Part shown: in pieces, positions 36,615 to 45,222 of the stretch
Layout: every line of letters starts with the position of its first letter
Numbering within the stretch: position 1 is the stretch's first letter
Source: Nostoc sp. FACHB-152
Lineage (GTDB): Bacteria > Cyanobacteriota > Cyanobacteriia > Cyanobacteriales > Nostocaceae
Length of the DNA: 64,000 bases
Assembly (NCBI RefSeq): GCF_014697475.1
Contig: NZ_JACJRV010000014.1
Location: forward strand, 1-64,000
Direction of reading: 5' to 3'
The notes under the pieces: generated by a model
Told to the model about the DNA's origin: nothing
Seen by the model: only the letters and a program-made list of their open reading frames with translations
Database searches by the model: none
Program-made: the position numbers and the translations under genes

Positions 36615-38921
36615 GTGAAAGGACAACAATTATTTCATACTTTTTTACCTGGCGTAACAGCAGCAGTATTAACAACTCAGCCTGCTTGGGCTGGGACAGT
36701 AGAGGTAAGTAGCATACAACCAACGTCTTCTCCTAATGTCTTGGCTTTCACTGAAGGTCACAACTTAGTGGCGGACAATACTAATATGCAACTGCCTAAA
36801 ACTGCTAGCCAGAATTTTTCAGATAACGGTACTGTATCTGGTTTAAATACATTCTATGTGCCGACTTTAACTAATAACAGTAACCCTGTCATCTTGACAG
36901 GAAATGCTGGTGTAGCGTTTGCACAATTAACTCAGAAACAACAAAGTCGTGCTGTCAATGTGACACCTACATCAAAGTTGTCCCAACATTCACAGCAGCA
37001 AAATTCTACCAAAGTTAAAAAAACAAAGAAATTAGCTGCTGCGGGGCAGAAATCAAATAATGGGGTTGTTAATAGAGCTACTTCTCAATTCTCGACAATT
37101 CCCCCAACAACATTTTCCTTGGCTGCAACTCCACAGTCAGCACCCAGGCAAAATCTCAAAACGCAGCTAGCAAAAGTTTTACCAACGGTAGTCAAAGGTA
37201 CAGGGGCGGCTCAACTTTTGGCAGTGCGAAGTTGTTCGCATCAGATGGGAATATCGAATAATTTGTCTTTGTACTCTAGAGGTTGTGGAGAGCCAAAGGT
37301 TACAGAAGGGCTGACAGCACAAAACAATACTTCTGAGACAAATTCAACCCCAGTACCGACTGATCCTAGTTCCACCCCAGCACCAGTTGAGGCGGCACCA
37401 GCCAATACTGTGCCGACTAATCCTAGTTCCACCCCAGCACCAGTTGAGGCGGCACCAGCTAATACTGTGCCGACTAATCCTAGTTCTACCCCAAATGAGT
37501 CAGCACCAGCAGCTAGCCCAAATGGGGTTGAGGCAGCCCCAACTGCCCCAGTTCCCAGCAACGCTAGTCCGGCTCCAGCAGGTGCTGTGCAAATTCCAGA
37601 AAACCTCATACCTAGCTCTAATCCTCTGCAATTTCCCACAAAGCCAGAGGAAGTGACAGTTCAAGGCAATCAACCGATTACTTTAGAACAAGCACTAGAG
37701 TTAGCACGGCGAAATAATCGGGAACTACAGGTATCTGTATTACAGTTAGAACGCAGCCGCGCCGCTTTACGAGAATCTCAAGCTGCTTTGTATCCGACTT
37801 TGGATATTAATGCTGATGTAACGCGCTCTCAGTCGGCTTCTAGTCAGCTTCGTGATGAGTTAAGCGGACGAGCAGGGGTACCTTCCAATGAAGATGAACC
37901 TGGTAATGCTTTTAATGGTCAAGCTCAGTTAACATATAACCTTTACACTTCAGGACAAAGGCGAGCCAATATCAAAGAAGCTGAAGAACAGGTACGTTTT
38001 AATGAATTGGATGTAGAACGGCAATCAGAAGAAATTCGCTTGAATGTGAGTATAGACTACTTCGATTTGCAGGGAGCAGATGAACAAGTACGCATTGCTC
38101 AGTCATCGGTAGCAAATGCCCAAGCGAGTTTGCGAGATGCCGAAGCATTAGAACGGGCTGGGGTTGGAACTCGCTTTGATGTGTTGCGATCGCAGGTGAA
38201 TTTAGCTAATGCCCAGCAAGATTTAATTACTGCCATCTCACAGCAACAAATAGCTCGTCGGCAGTTAGCAACTCGCTTAAGTTTGCCACAAACAGTAACT
38301 ATTTCTGCCGCAGACCCTGTGCAGCTAGCAGGATTGTGGAACAGGTCTTTGGAAGAAAGTATCGTTTTAGCTTTTCAAAATCGACCAGAACTCCAACAAC
38401 AGTTGGCACAACGCAATATTAGCGAACAACAGCGTCGGCAAGCCCTCGCAACCCTTGGGCCACAGTTGAGTTTTATTGCTAACTACAACTTGTTAGATCA
38501 GTTCGATGATAGCGTCAGCGTTACTGATGGCTATTCTGTTGGACTGAGGGCGAGTTTAAACTTGTTTGATGGTGGTGCCGCAAGAGCCAGAGCAGCTCAA
38601 GCTAGAAGTAATATTGCGATCGCTGAAACCCAATTTGGCGAACAACGTAACCAAATCCGCTTCCAAGTAGAACAAGCTTTTGCGACCCAGCAATCTAACT
38701 TAGAAAACGTGACAACTGCCAATACGGCTTTAGAACAAGCTAGAGAAGCTCTACGTTTAGCACGCTTGCGATTTCAAGCTGGTGTTGGTACACAAACTGA
38801 TGTCATCAACTCAGAAAACGATTTAACCAGAGCTGAAGGTAATCGAGTCACAGCTATTTTAGAATACAACCGCGCTTTGGCTCGACTACAGCGTTCAGTT
38901 ACTACCAGGGCATTTCGTTAA
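36615..38921 (+). CDS. hgdD: TolC-family outer-membrane efflux protein (HgdD-like)
   Basis: TolC proteins form trimeric outer-membrane tunnels for efflux pumps and type I secretion. In Anabaena, hgdD (alr2887) lies directly after kaiC, as here, and is needed to export heterocyst glycolipids. The 768-residue protein has a signal peptide ending at AWA/G (about residue 26), then a long low-complexity region (30-345) with a 19-residue Pro/Ala repeat. The outer-membrane-efflux repeats follow (about 353-768, from ITLEQALELARRNNRELQV). The GTG start is supported by GAGGGG 5 bases upstream. The N-terminal extension is much longer than in E. coli TolC. A role in glycolipid export here is inferred from synteny. 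Confidence 0.88.
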   Translation: MKGQQLFHTFLPGVTAAVLTTQPAWAGTVEVSSIQPTSSPNVLAFTEGHNLVADNTNMQLPKTASQNFSDNGTVSGLNTFYVPTLTNNSNPVILTGNAGVAFAQLTQKQQSRAVNVTPTSKLSQHSQQQNSTKVKKTKKLAAAGQKSNNGVVNRATSQFSTIPPTTFSLAATPQSAPRQNLKTQLAKVLPTVVKGTGAAQLLAVRSCSHQMGISNNLSLYSRGCGEPKVTEGLTAQNNTSETNSTPVPTDPSSTPAPVEAAPANTVPTNPSSTPAPVEAAPANTVPTNPSSTPNESAPAASPNGVEAAPTAPVPSNASPAPAGAVQIPENLIPSSNPLQFPTKPEEVTVQGNQPITLEQALELARRNNRELQVSVLQLERSRAALRESQAALYPTLDINADVTRSQSASSQLRDELSGRAGVPSNEDEPGNAFNGQAQLTYNLYTSGQRRANIKEAEEQVRFNELDVERQSEEIRLNVSIDYFDLQGADEQVRIAQSSVANAQASLRDAEALERAGVGTRFDVLRSQVNLANAQQDLITAISQQQIARRQLATRLSLPQTVTISAADPVQLAGLWNRSLEESIVLAFQNRPELQQQLAQRNISEQQRRQALATLGPQLSFIANYNLLDQFDDSVSVTDGYSVGLRASLNLFDGGAARARAAQARSNIAIAETQFGEQRNQIRFQVEQAFATQQSNLENVTTANTALEQAREALRLARLRFQAGVGTQTDVINSENDLTRAEGNRVTAILEYNRALARLQRSVTTRAFR
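37365..37497 (+). repeat. 57-bp coding repeat in hgdD
   Basis: There are two full and one partial near-identical 57-base units (starting at 37365, 37422 and 37479), encoding PSSTPAPVEAAPANTVPTN. The unit is Pro/Ala-rich and probably forms an extended periplasmic linker whose copy number may vary. Confidence 0.9.
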
Positions 38922-38929
38922 TCTGATCA

Positions 38930-39060
38930 TTAGTCAATAGTCATTAGTCAATAGTCATGAGTTAATGATCATTAGTTGGTCATTAGTTATCAGCAGGTAG
39001 TGAAAATTCTTGGCTTTGAACTATTGACCTTTGACTATGGACTATGGACTATTGACAAAC
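38930..39060. repeat. TCATTAG/TCAATAG heptad array
   Basis: Degenerate 7-base units (GTCAATAGTCATTAGTCAAT and then GACTATGGACTATGGACTAT) fill the gap between hgdD and the next gene. They belong to the same class as 14893-14918, 40090-40136 and 42210-42280. Confidence 0.8.
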
Positions 39061-39061
39061 C

Positions 39062-39445
39062 ATGACTCAAGTTACATCACAAGAAATTGCCTTATTTCGG
39101 TCTCAGTTAGTAGATGATCCTGTGGCAATGGAAGCCCTGGATTTAATTGAAGACTGTGAAGGAGATTTAGAAGATGCAGCCATGACCCTAGCCATCAAAG
39201 CCGGACAAGAACCAGAAACAGCAAATTCGGAATGGTTAGATTCTTTGGCGAAAAAATGGCGTGCCGTGATTTGTGAATCAGAATTTAGAGAAGAATTAGC
39301 TAATAACTCTATCTTAGGGATGATGGCACACATCAAAACAATGCAAACTTTCCCAAAAATTTTAGCAACACCAGTGTTAATTTATGTCCTCAAACAAGGC
39401 GTAAATAATTTTTGTGAACCATTGGATTTGATTAAATCAGAGTAG
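39062..39445 (+). CDS. Conserved hypothetical protein
   Basis: The 127-residue soluble protein is mostly helical by composition, and I do not recognise a named family. The first half is acidic (MEALDLIEDCEGDLEDAAMTLAIKAGQEPE) and resembles a UBA-like or ubiquitin-binding helical bundle only loosely. The second half (SILGMMAHIKTMQTFPKILATPVLIYVLKQGV) is hydrophobic but not clearly transmembrane. The ATG immediately follows a heptad-repeat array. Codon use and length suggest a real gene, and its position after hgdD on the same strand is its only context. Confidence 0.7.
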   Translation: MTQVTSQEIALFRSQLVDDPVAMEALDLIEDCEGDLEDAAMTLAIKAGQEPETANSEWLDSLAKKWRAVICESEFREELANNSILGMMAHIKTMQTFPKILATPVLIYVLKQGVNNFCEPLDLIKSE

Positions 39446-39576
39446 AGAATAGGGGCTAGAGGCTAGGGACTAGTATCTTTTACTCAGCACCAGCTTCTCT
39501 CTACGCTAACAGCACTTTTTTACTGATAGGCTGGTAATTAAGGACAAACTTCTATCAGACAACTGTTTTTAGATTA

Positions 39577-40077
39577 ATGAATTATCTTGTTGCAGTATTA
39601 CCAGACCGTATCCAAGCCGAAGCTGCTTATTTAGCTTTAGAAAAAGACAGCATCAATAGCACCATCCTCGGTAAGGGGTATAAAACTGCTGACGAGTTCG
39701 GCTTAATTGATCCCAAAGAAGAAGCTAAAAAGCAAGCACGGCTGATGTCATTTTGGCTAGTGCCATTTGGCTTTTTTGCTGGTTTTACCTTCAGTGTCAT
39801 AACTGGTTTAGATACTTTTGCCTGGGCAGGTGAAATCGGTAATCATGTCGTTGGAGGACTGCTAGGCGCAGCTAGTGGCGGTATGGGTAGCGTGTTTGTC
39901 GGTGGTGGGGTTGGGCTGCTGACAGGTAGCGGTGATGCTTTGCCATACCGCAATCGCTTAGATGCTGGTAAATACTTAATTGTGGTTAGGGGTTCGGAAA
40001 CTTTAACTCGGCAAGCAACCCGTATATTACGTCAGTTTGAACCGGAAAATATCCAAGGTTACGCAGAAGGTAAATAA
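39577..40077 (+). CDS. Conserved cyanobacterial membrane protein of unknown function
   Basis: The 166-residue protein opens with MNYLVAVLPDRIQAEAAYLALEKDSI, which reads like a small regulatory alpha/beta unit of the kind found in general-stress and DUF1269-like proteins. A hydrophobic stretch (about 60-85) and a glycine-rich one (GGLLGAASGGMGSVFVGGGVGLLTGSG, 92-118) follow. The C-terminus returns to a soluble segment, LIVVRGSETLTRQATRILRQF. The overall layout, a sensor-like N-terminus plus a Gly-rich membrane hairpin, is common in cyanobacteria, but no function is known to me. Confidence 0.72.
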   Translation: MNYLVAVLPDRIQAEAAYLALEKDSINSTILGKGYKTADEFGLIDPKEEAKKQARLMSFWLVPFGFFAGFTFSVITGLDTFAWAGEIGNHVVGGLLGAASGGMGSVFVGGGVGLLTGSGDALPYRNRLDAGKYLIVVRGSETLTRQATRILRQFEPENIQGYAEGK

Positions 40078-40136
40078 GGGTGTAGGGGTGTAGGATTGAC
40101 CATTGACTATTGACAATTGACCATTGACTTTTAATA

Positions 40137-40916
40137 ATGTTGCCACGCGAAGAACTTTTAAAGGGTGTAGATAATAGAGATAGTATTGCTCGTGTGATCG
40201 ATCAGGCGGAGCAAGCTATTAAAACTTGGGAAGTGGTTTTGACAGATTTTTTGTCTCCCCCTGAAGTAGCAGAAATTCAACGGGTTTTCAGCCGCTTAAC
40301 AGAGGTACAGTTGCTGGCTTGGGGTGGGTATCCGCAAGCTGAACGGCAAAGAATGGCACTCGCCCGTGCCGAAATGCCTCTAGATCAATCGCAAGTCGCG
40401 GTTGTTGCCCTAGAAATTGCTGGTAATTTTTTGTTTGATACTGCTACTCACCGCGACTTTTTAGGCGCAATGCTGGGAACAGGAATTGTCCGTGAGAAGA
40501 CAGGAGACATTATTGTTTTAGGCGAACGGGGAGCGCAGGTAATTGTTGTGCCAGAAATGGCAGAGTTTTTAGAGATGAACCTGCAACAAGTGCGTTCAGT
40601 TCCCGTGAAAACTCAGAAAATTGACATTAACGAGTTAAAAATTCGGGAACCGAAGAAAAAAGAATTAACAACTGTCGAGGCTTCTTTGCGCTTAGATGCG
40701 ATCGCATCTGCCGGGTTTGGTATGTCTCGCAGCAAAATGGTTGACTTCATCGACGCTGGTGATGTCCGCGTCAACTGGAAGGAAATTACCCAAGCGAGTT
40801 CTCAAGTCAAATCTGGCGATTTAATAGCTATTCGCGGTAAAGGACGCTTAGAAGTTGGTGAAATTGCTGTGACTAAAAAAGAACGTTACCGCGTCCAACT
40901 CACACGCTATATGTAA
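40137..40916 (+). CDS. Photosystem II S4-domain protein
   Basis: The 259-residue protein matches the cyanobacterial and plant family of S4-domain proteins (YlmH-related, labelled photosystem II S4 domain protein). The N-terminal part starts MLPREELLKGVDNRDSIARVIDQAEQA, with a middle region GGYPQAERQRMALARAE. The C-terminal RNA-binding S4 fold (about 178-240) contains SLRLDAIASAGFGMSRSKMVDFIDAGDVRVNWKEI. The family is thought to bind RNA; the link to photosystem II rests on early annotation and is weak. Heptad repeats separate it from the preceding gene, so an operon is uncertain. Confidence 0.9.
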   Translation: MLPREELLKGVDNRDSIARVIDQAEQAIKTWEVVLTDFLSPPEVAEIQRVFSRLTEVQLLAWGGYPQAERQRMALARAEMPLDQSQVAVVALEIAGNFLFDTATHRDFLGAMLGTGIVREKTGDIIVLGERGAQVIVVPEMAEFLEMNLQQVRSVPVKTQKIDINELKIREPKKKELTTVEASLRLDAIASAGFGMSRSKMVDFIDAGDVRVNWKEITQASSQVKSGDLIAIRGKGRLEVGEIAVTKKERYRVQLTRYM

Positions 40917-41052
40917 GTAAAGGTAATCTTTAAAGGGATTAGGGGTTAGAGGCCAGGGACTAGAAAGTAGTATTTTCTACTGAGCGTCCCGTAGTTTCAG
41001 GTCAGCTATTCATAAGAAAATTTCATAACCAAAGATATAGCAAACTTAAATG
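40917..41052. other. Left part of an 836-base intergenic region
   Basis: Short repeat words (GGGATTAGGGGTTAGAGG) and otherwise plain DNA. The remainder of the gap, up to 41752, contains two palindrome-ended elements, a partial dispersed repeat and an A/T-rich promoter-like stretch (41510-41750). Confidence 0.5.
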
Positions 41053-41301
41053 AACGTGAGTTCGATGAACCTCTCCCCAACCCCTCTGTCTTGAAAAGTT
41101 TTGCGCCGGGAAACCCGGACGCGCAAAGCCAGTTGCTTTAAGCCGGGAAACCCGTCCAACGCACTGGCTCAACTTTTCGCTCCGACGCGGAGAGGGGCAT
41201 AAATCTTCCTAGTTTTGAACGAAAAAACAAGTTTTGAAAGCCTCTCTCCTTGCAGGGGAGAGGTTTGGAGAGGGGTTTTTAACATCCGTCGAACTCACGT
41301 T
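41053..41301. mobile_element. MITE-like element with 13-bp terminal inverted repeats
   Basis: AACGTGAGTTCGA at 41053-41065 is the exact reverse complement of 41289-41301. The 249-bp interior is non-coding, with two GCCGGGAAACCCG palindromes and CTCTCC/GGAGAG blocks. No transposase frame is present, so it would need one in trans. No clear target duplication was found. Confidence 0.75.
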
Positions 41302-41395
41302 ATAGCGGTTCTCGTTCGGATGAAATACGCTTCAACCCCACCCTGTGAACGGGGTGGGGTTGCGACTGTATTGCAACGAAGTGAGAACCGCTATA
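41301..41395. mobile_element. Second MITE-like element abutting the first
   Basis: TATAGCGGTTCTC (41301-41313) and GAGAACCGCTATA (41383-41395) are perfect 13-bp inverted ends of a 95-bp unit. An inner G/C-rich hairpin is formed by AACCCCACCC and GGGTGGGGTT. Its first base is the last base of the neighbouring element. Confidence 0.78.
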
Positions 41396-41426
41396 AATGA
41401 GATCCAAACAAATCTGTTGCAAGAGT

Positions 41427-41476
41427 GCCTATTGCCTGTCTCCACGACTAGTTTGTAAATTAAGTAAGATTGCTAT
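41427..41476. repeat. Partial dispersed repeat, reverse orientation (copy E)
   Basis: GCCTATTGCCTGTCTCCACG...TAAGATTGCTAT is the reverse complement of part of the unit at 10375-10456 with several changes. Only one end is recognisable. Confidence 0.55.
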
Positions 41477-41752
41477 CCAAATCTTTATTCTCTAGCCTCT
41501 AATCTCTAGCCACTATTTTTTATTTAGATTTTTAAGATTTTGATATCAACAATAATCTAATTTTGATAACCCAAAATACATAACTATTAACCAGAATAAT
41601 TGTTCTGATAGCTAAGTATATAAAAAGATAAATTTGTAAAAACTTACTGATCAGCCAGAAGAAAGACTTTTACAACATTCATACCCAGGAAAGAGCAATT
41701 AATTTTGTTGATGCCGTTAAATTGCTGTTAGAAAACAGTTTAGGAATATCTT

Positions 41753-42208
41753 ATGACAAACAATATAGTAGGCGGTGTTATTCCTCCACAACCACCTATT
41801 GAGCCTCAGTCTGATGTTCATGTACTCAAGTCTCGCTTGGAGTGGGGTGAACCAGCTTTTACAATTTTGGATGTGCGCGATCGCCACACCTATAACGAAG
41901 GTCATATCATGGGATCGATGCCTATGCCCATTGATGAATTAGCAGAGCGAGCCGTACCATCCATCGCAAAAAGCCGTGATATTTACGTTTACGGTTCAAA
42001 TGACGAAGAATCTGCCCAAGCTGCACAAGTACTGCGTTCTGCTGGGTTTGAACACGTATCTCAACTCAAAGGTGGTCTGGCTGCATGGAAAGCAATTGGC
42101 GGCCCCACAGAAGGAATCGTTGAATCCAGAACTCCCGCAGGTAAAGACGAGTATAATGTTGTTGAGCGCGTGAAAAGTCACGTAGAAACTCAGAAAAAAG
42201 AAGTATAG
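41753..42208 (+). CDS. Rhodanese-like domain protein lacking the catalytic cysteine
   Basis: The 151-residue protein carries one rhodanese fold: FTILDVRDRHTYNEGHIMGSMPMPIDEL at about 36-63 and GFEHVSQLKGGLAAWKAIGGP near the end. Active rhodaneses have a Cys in the loop after the central strand. Here DIYVYGSNDEESAQ places G81 there, so sulfur transfer is unlikely and a binding or regulatory role is probable. The N-terminus is a short Pro-rich lead and the C-terminus a charged helix. It is a single gene, preceded by a long repeat-bearing spacer. Confidence 0.88.
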   Translation: MTNNIVGGVIPPQPPIEPQSDVHVLKSRLEWGEPAFTILDVRDRHTYNEGHIMGSMPMPIDELAERAVPSIAKSRDIYVYGSNDEESAQAAQVLRSAGFEHVSQLKGGLAAWKAIGGPTEGIVESRTPAGKDEYNVVERVKSHVETQKKEV

Positions 42209-42280
42209 ATTTTTGGTTATTAGTCAAGAGTCAGAGGTCAATAGTCATTGGACAGTTGACTATTGACTTTTGACTATTAA

Positions 42281-42910
42281 CTAATGTTCAAATAAATCTT
42301 TGAACTGCAACAAATCTAAAGAAACTATTGTTGGTAGAACTTGAAAGCATTCTTGTGCAAGTTGCCAACGTTCTTCTCGTTTCAGCATTTCACTCAGCTT
42401 TTGCTGAACGCTGATTAGATAGCGAACATCGTTAGCAGCATAACTTAATTGAGCTTCTGTTAAATTAGCAGCATTACCCCAATCAGAACTTTGGGAGCTT
42501 TTATCGAGTTCTACTTGTTCTAACTCTTGTACAACATCTTTCAAGCCGTGACGGTTGGTGTAAGTCCGAGCTAATTTACTAGCAATTTTGGTACAGAAAA
42601 TAGGCTGAGTGTAAATTCCCAAGTAGTAGCGCAAAGTGGCGATATCAAAACGAGCAAAGTGAAATATCTTCAGAACATTCTTTGCTTCGAGGAGTTGTTT
42701 TAAATTTGGGGAATCAGTTTGTCCTTTAGCGATGCGGATAGCCGTTACCTTACCGTCTGGGTTGCAAAGTTGGACGAGACACAACCTATCACGCTGTGGT
42801 AATAATCCCATTGTTTCGGTATCAACAGCGATTGTCTCTGATTGTAAGTATTCGCCCAGTGCAGCTTCACTAAGATCGCGATCGCAAACCTGAAAATCTT
42901 GTAATGTCAT
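42281..42910 (-). CDS. rnd: RNase D-type 3'-5' exonuclease
   Basis: The 209-residue protein is a stand-alone DEDDy exonuclease. Exo I is VDTETMG (D and E), Exo II lies at FHFARFDIATLRYYLG, and Exo III is YAANDVRYL with the characteristic Tyr. It also has CTKIASKLARTYTNRHGLKDVVQEL, typical of RNase D. It lacks the C-terminal HRDC domains of E. coli RNase D, as is usual in cyanobacteria. It probably trims structured RNAs such as tRNA precursors. It converges on the rhodanese gene, with heptad repeats between. Confidence 0.88.
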   Translation of the reverse strand: MTLQDFQVCDRDLSEAALGEYLQSETIAVDTETMGLLPQRDRLCLVQLCNPDGKVTAIRIAKGQTDSPNLKQLLEAKNVLKIFHFARFDIATLRYYLGIYTQPIFCTKIASKLARTYTNRHGLKDVVQELEQVELDKSSQSSDWGNAANLTEAQLSYAANDVRYLISVQQKLSEMLKREERWQLAQECFQVLPTIVSLDLLQFKDLFEH

Positions 42911-42972
42911 GAATTACTCAACAATATGCAGTTTCTTCCAGATTAGACACTACATGATTTAGGCAACTCCAT

Positions 42973-43509
42973 TTATCTAGTCAATAGAAAAATTTGCGTT
43001 AGATAGACCTCGCCTTGTGCATTAGTAGCTACGCCAACCCCAGTCAGGTTGTATTTACCCTTAATATTTTTTAAATGCCCAGGACTATTCAACCAACCGA
43101 TGACAGCTTGACTAGCAGGATTACTATATCCCTGATTAACTGCAACATTCTCGCCTGCACTACTGAAGCGAATTGAAATGGCTTTGACGCGTTTTTCTAA
43201 ACCATGATGGCTAAAGGGAACTTTCCCTGTCGCCATGTTTTGACTGTGAATCCTTGCTTGTCGAGAGATCTTGGCATTCAGAGTCAACTTTGGCAGTTTT
43301 TTCGCAACTCGATAGCGGTTAATTTGTTCAAAAACTGATTTCTCTAAAGCAGTCGTGTTAAAGGTAGTAGTTGATGTAGCAACCTGACTAGAAGGAATCT
43401 CTTGATTGGGATTGTTGGTAGAAGAGTGACTGGGTATAGGAGTAGTCATGAATCCACTAGCAAGGACAAGCGTACTTAAAGCAATGCCAAAAGCAGGTTG
43501 TCGGAACAT
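42973..43509 (-). CDS. Secreted CAP-domain protein (first copy)
   Basis: The 178-residue protein has a signal sequence (FGIALSTLVLASGFMTTPIPSHS), a short linker and a CAP (SCP/PR-1) domain from FEQINRYRVAKKLPKLTLNAKISRQARIHSQNMA to the end. Conserved features are HSQNMATGKVPFSHHG, SSAGENVAVNQGYSN and GWLNSPGHLKNI, with the histidines and glutamates that form the CAP cavity. Bacterial CAP proteins are extracellular with poorly known functions. A longer paralogue lies 1.1 kb upstream on the same strand, with a BON-domain gene between, suggesting an old local duplication. Confidence 0.87.
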   Translation of the reverse strand: MFRQPAFGIALSTLVLASGFMTTPIPSHSSTNNPNQEIPSSQVATSTTTFNTTALEKSVFEQINRYRVAKKLPKLTLNAKISRQARIHSQNMATGKVPFSHHGLEKRVKAISIRFSSAGENVAVNQGYSNPASQAVIGWLNSPGHLKNIKGKYNLTGVGVATNAQGEVYLTQIFLLTR

Positions 43510-43719
43510 GAAGAATTTGCAATATAAATGATTTAGACCTATACTCTACCTTCGAGTTCCGAGAATGTAGAACAGGATATTATTCAGAATTAATCAACTC
43601 CACAGATGATGATGTTTGCATCTAGTTATGGATTTGACTTTTTACCCTGCAAATTCGCTGCTTTCACAGCGAATTTATGGCATTCAGCTAGCGATTAAGG
43701 CAACACGCACCGCCTACGC

Positions 43720-44121
43720 TTAGGCGGTAATTGTAACCTGGCTAGTGTCTACTTGCTTAGTACCATCTACTTTGGCGGCTGCATCTTTGAGATGATTTAG
43801 GATGTCCTGGCTTGGCACAGAACCCTTGAGGACAATAATGCTACCATCTTGACCGATTTGTAGAGATTCAATTTCATCAATATGTGGTGCTTGCTCGAAA
43901 GCCTCAGCCACACGTTTAGCTAAACCGAGTTGATCGTATTCACCCTCAAGCCCCATGTATTCAGGAGGTGGAGGAGGTTGATGCTCTCCAGCTTTCTCGC
44001 GCCGAGAATGATCGTACTCACCAGTCAGCCCAGGACTCATGCTCGTCTCCGATTGCCCAGAGTCCTTTGTCTTTAGTAAGCTGCTAGTTTCTTCTTCACA
44101 AACTCTGTTTAGCCAACTCAT
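43720..44121 (-). CDS. BON-domain protein
   Basis: The 133-residue protein has a disordered N-terminal half (Ser/Glu-rich, then a Pro run at EHQPPPPPEY) and a C-terminal BON domain (about 68-130: AKRVAEAFEQAPHIDEIESLQIGQDGSIIVLKGSVPSQDILNHL). BON domains bind phospholipid or interact with membranes, and in OsmY-like proteins they aid envelope stress tolerance. No signal peptide is visible, so it is probably cytoplasmic. The residues GLTGEYDHS and GLEGEYDQLG look like a short internal duplication before the domain. It sits between two CAP genes, same strand, but the gaps suggest separate transcripts. Confidence 0.85.
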   Translation of the reverse strand: MSWLNRVCEEETSSLLKTKDSGQSETSMSPGLTGEYDHSRREKAGEHQPPPPPEYMGLEGEYDQLGLAKRVAEAFEQAPHIDEIESLQIGQDGSIIVLKGSVPSQDILNHLKDAAAKVDGTKQVDTSQVTITA

Positions 44122-44589
44122 TAGTATTACCTACTTACCGTAGTTTGTATCCTTATACTCGCTTTCGCTGTTGATTTTTTATTTTCCAAACCGCAAATTC
44201 TTACAGTGATAAGGCAATGAATTGGGAATCGTTGCAATACCTAAAGCTTCATCTTTTATAAGCGAGTATTTGTTTTTAAGATAACTCTTACTACTGTTGA
44301 TAACTTCTACTAAAAGAAAGGGTTTTATATTTATCACGATATCAGAGTGAAGAAGGAAGCAGCTAAAAAGAGCGCGATCGTAGTCCGGTCTTGGGGGTTT
44401 CCCGACAGGAGACGACTGGCGTTGCCAGGGTGCAAGGGTTTTGAAAATTTACCAAAATGTAGAGGTTTAAGTCCCCGACTTGCAAATTGCGTTAGCGAGC
44501 CTGTGAGCTTCATTGCCAATTGGTTTAAACCCCTGCATCCTTCTGCAAATCCTTGATTTTTTGATCACAGTGTAAGTTCTATAGCCTTA
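44122..44589. other. Intergenic region with dispersed palindromes
   Basis: There is no gene. It contains a block related to 4288-4307 (GGTCTTGGGGGTTTCCCGAC, 44389-44408). An imperfect inverted pair follows (44457-44470 with 44524-44538, about 13 of 15 matching) enclosing a C-rich stem. The open frame across it is repeat sequence. Confidence 0.55.
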
Positions 44590-45222
44590 CTACTTCAGAA
44601 TAAATATTTGGGTAAAGTAAACTTCACCTTTACTATTTTTGGCAACGCCGATACCTGTGAGGTTGTAGTTACCTTTGATATTTGTCCAATGTCCCGGACT
44701 ATTGCGCCAGCCTTGCACCGCTTGAGTAGCAGGATCGCTATAGCCCTGGTTGTAGGCAACATTCTCTGCTGCACTACTGTAGGAAATACCTGTTGCCTGA
44801 ACTCGCTGTGCAAAACCAATATGACCAAATGGAACTTGCCCACTAGCCATATTCTGGCTGTGAATTCTAGCTTGATTGTCCATAGCAGAGTTGCGCTGTA
44901 ATGGTGGCAGACCTTGACCACTCCGCAACTGATTAATTTGTTGATGAACTGAATTTTCTATAGCCGAAAGAGTGGAGGAAGTAGGAGTGGAAGTGGAAGT
45001 GTTATTAGTATTGGGTGTGTAAGTATTCCCATTACTGTACCTAGAATTGTTAGTAGTACCACGGTTGTAAGTATTAGTAATATATTGTCGCCATATGTCA
45101 CTAAAACTTGCTACTTGCACAGACTTTTGTGTATAATTTTGAACTGAAGTTGCAGGTGTGATTGCTCCACCAACAAACATCAAAGCCCCAGCAGCAACGC
45201 TGTAGAGTTTTTGCTGAATCAT
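44590..45222 (-). CDS. Secreted CAP-domain protein (second copy)
   Basis: The 210-residue paralogue of the neighbouring CAP protein has a hydrophobic N-terminal signal (LYSVAAGALMFVGGAITPA), a low-complexity Ser/Thr/Asn linker (about 55-100) and a CAP domain. Its motifs are HSQNMASGQVPFGHIG, SYSSAAENVAYNQGYSD and GWRNSPGHWTNI. The C-terminal 120 residues are clearly similar to the other copy. The changes HH to HI and GEN to AEN hint at functional divergence of the cavity. It is expected to be exported; the role is unknown. Confidence 0.87.
   Translation of the reverse strand: MIQQKLYSVAAGALMFVGGAITPATSVQNYTQKSVQVASFSDIWRQYITNTYNRGTTNNSRYSNGNTYTPNTNNTSTSTPTSSTLSAIENSVHQQINQLRSGQGLPPLQRNSAMDNQARIHSQNMASGQVPFGHIGFAQRVQATGISYSSAAENVAYNQGYSDPATQAVQGWRNSPGHWTNIKGNYNLTGIGVAKNSKGEVYFTQIFILK

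Noticed and set aside
37241-37639. 132-codon frame antisense to hgdD
   Set aside because: It arises from the Pro/Ala-rich repeat read in reverse (Gly/Ala/Val-rich) and lies wholly inside a well-supported gene.
44334-44556. Short frames on both strands between BON and CAP genes
   Set aside because: They translate dispersed palindromic repeat sequence.
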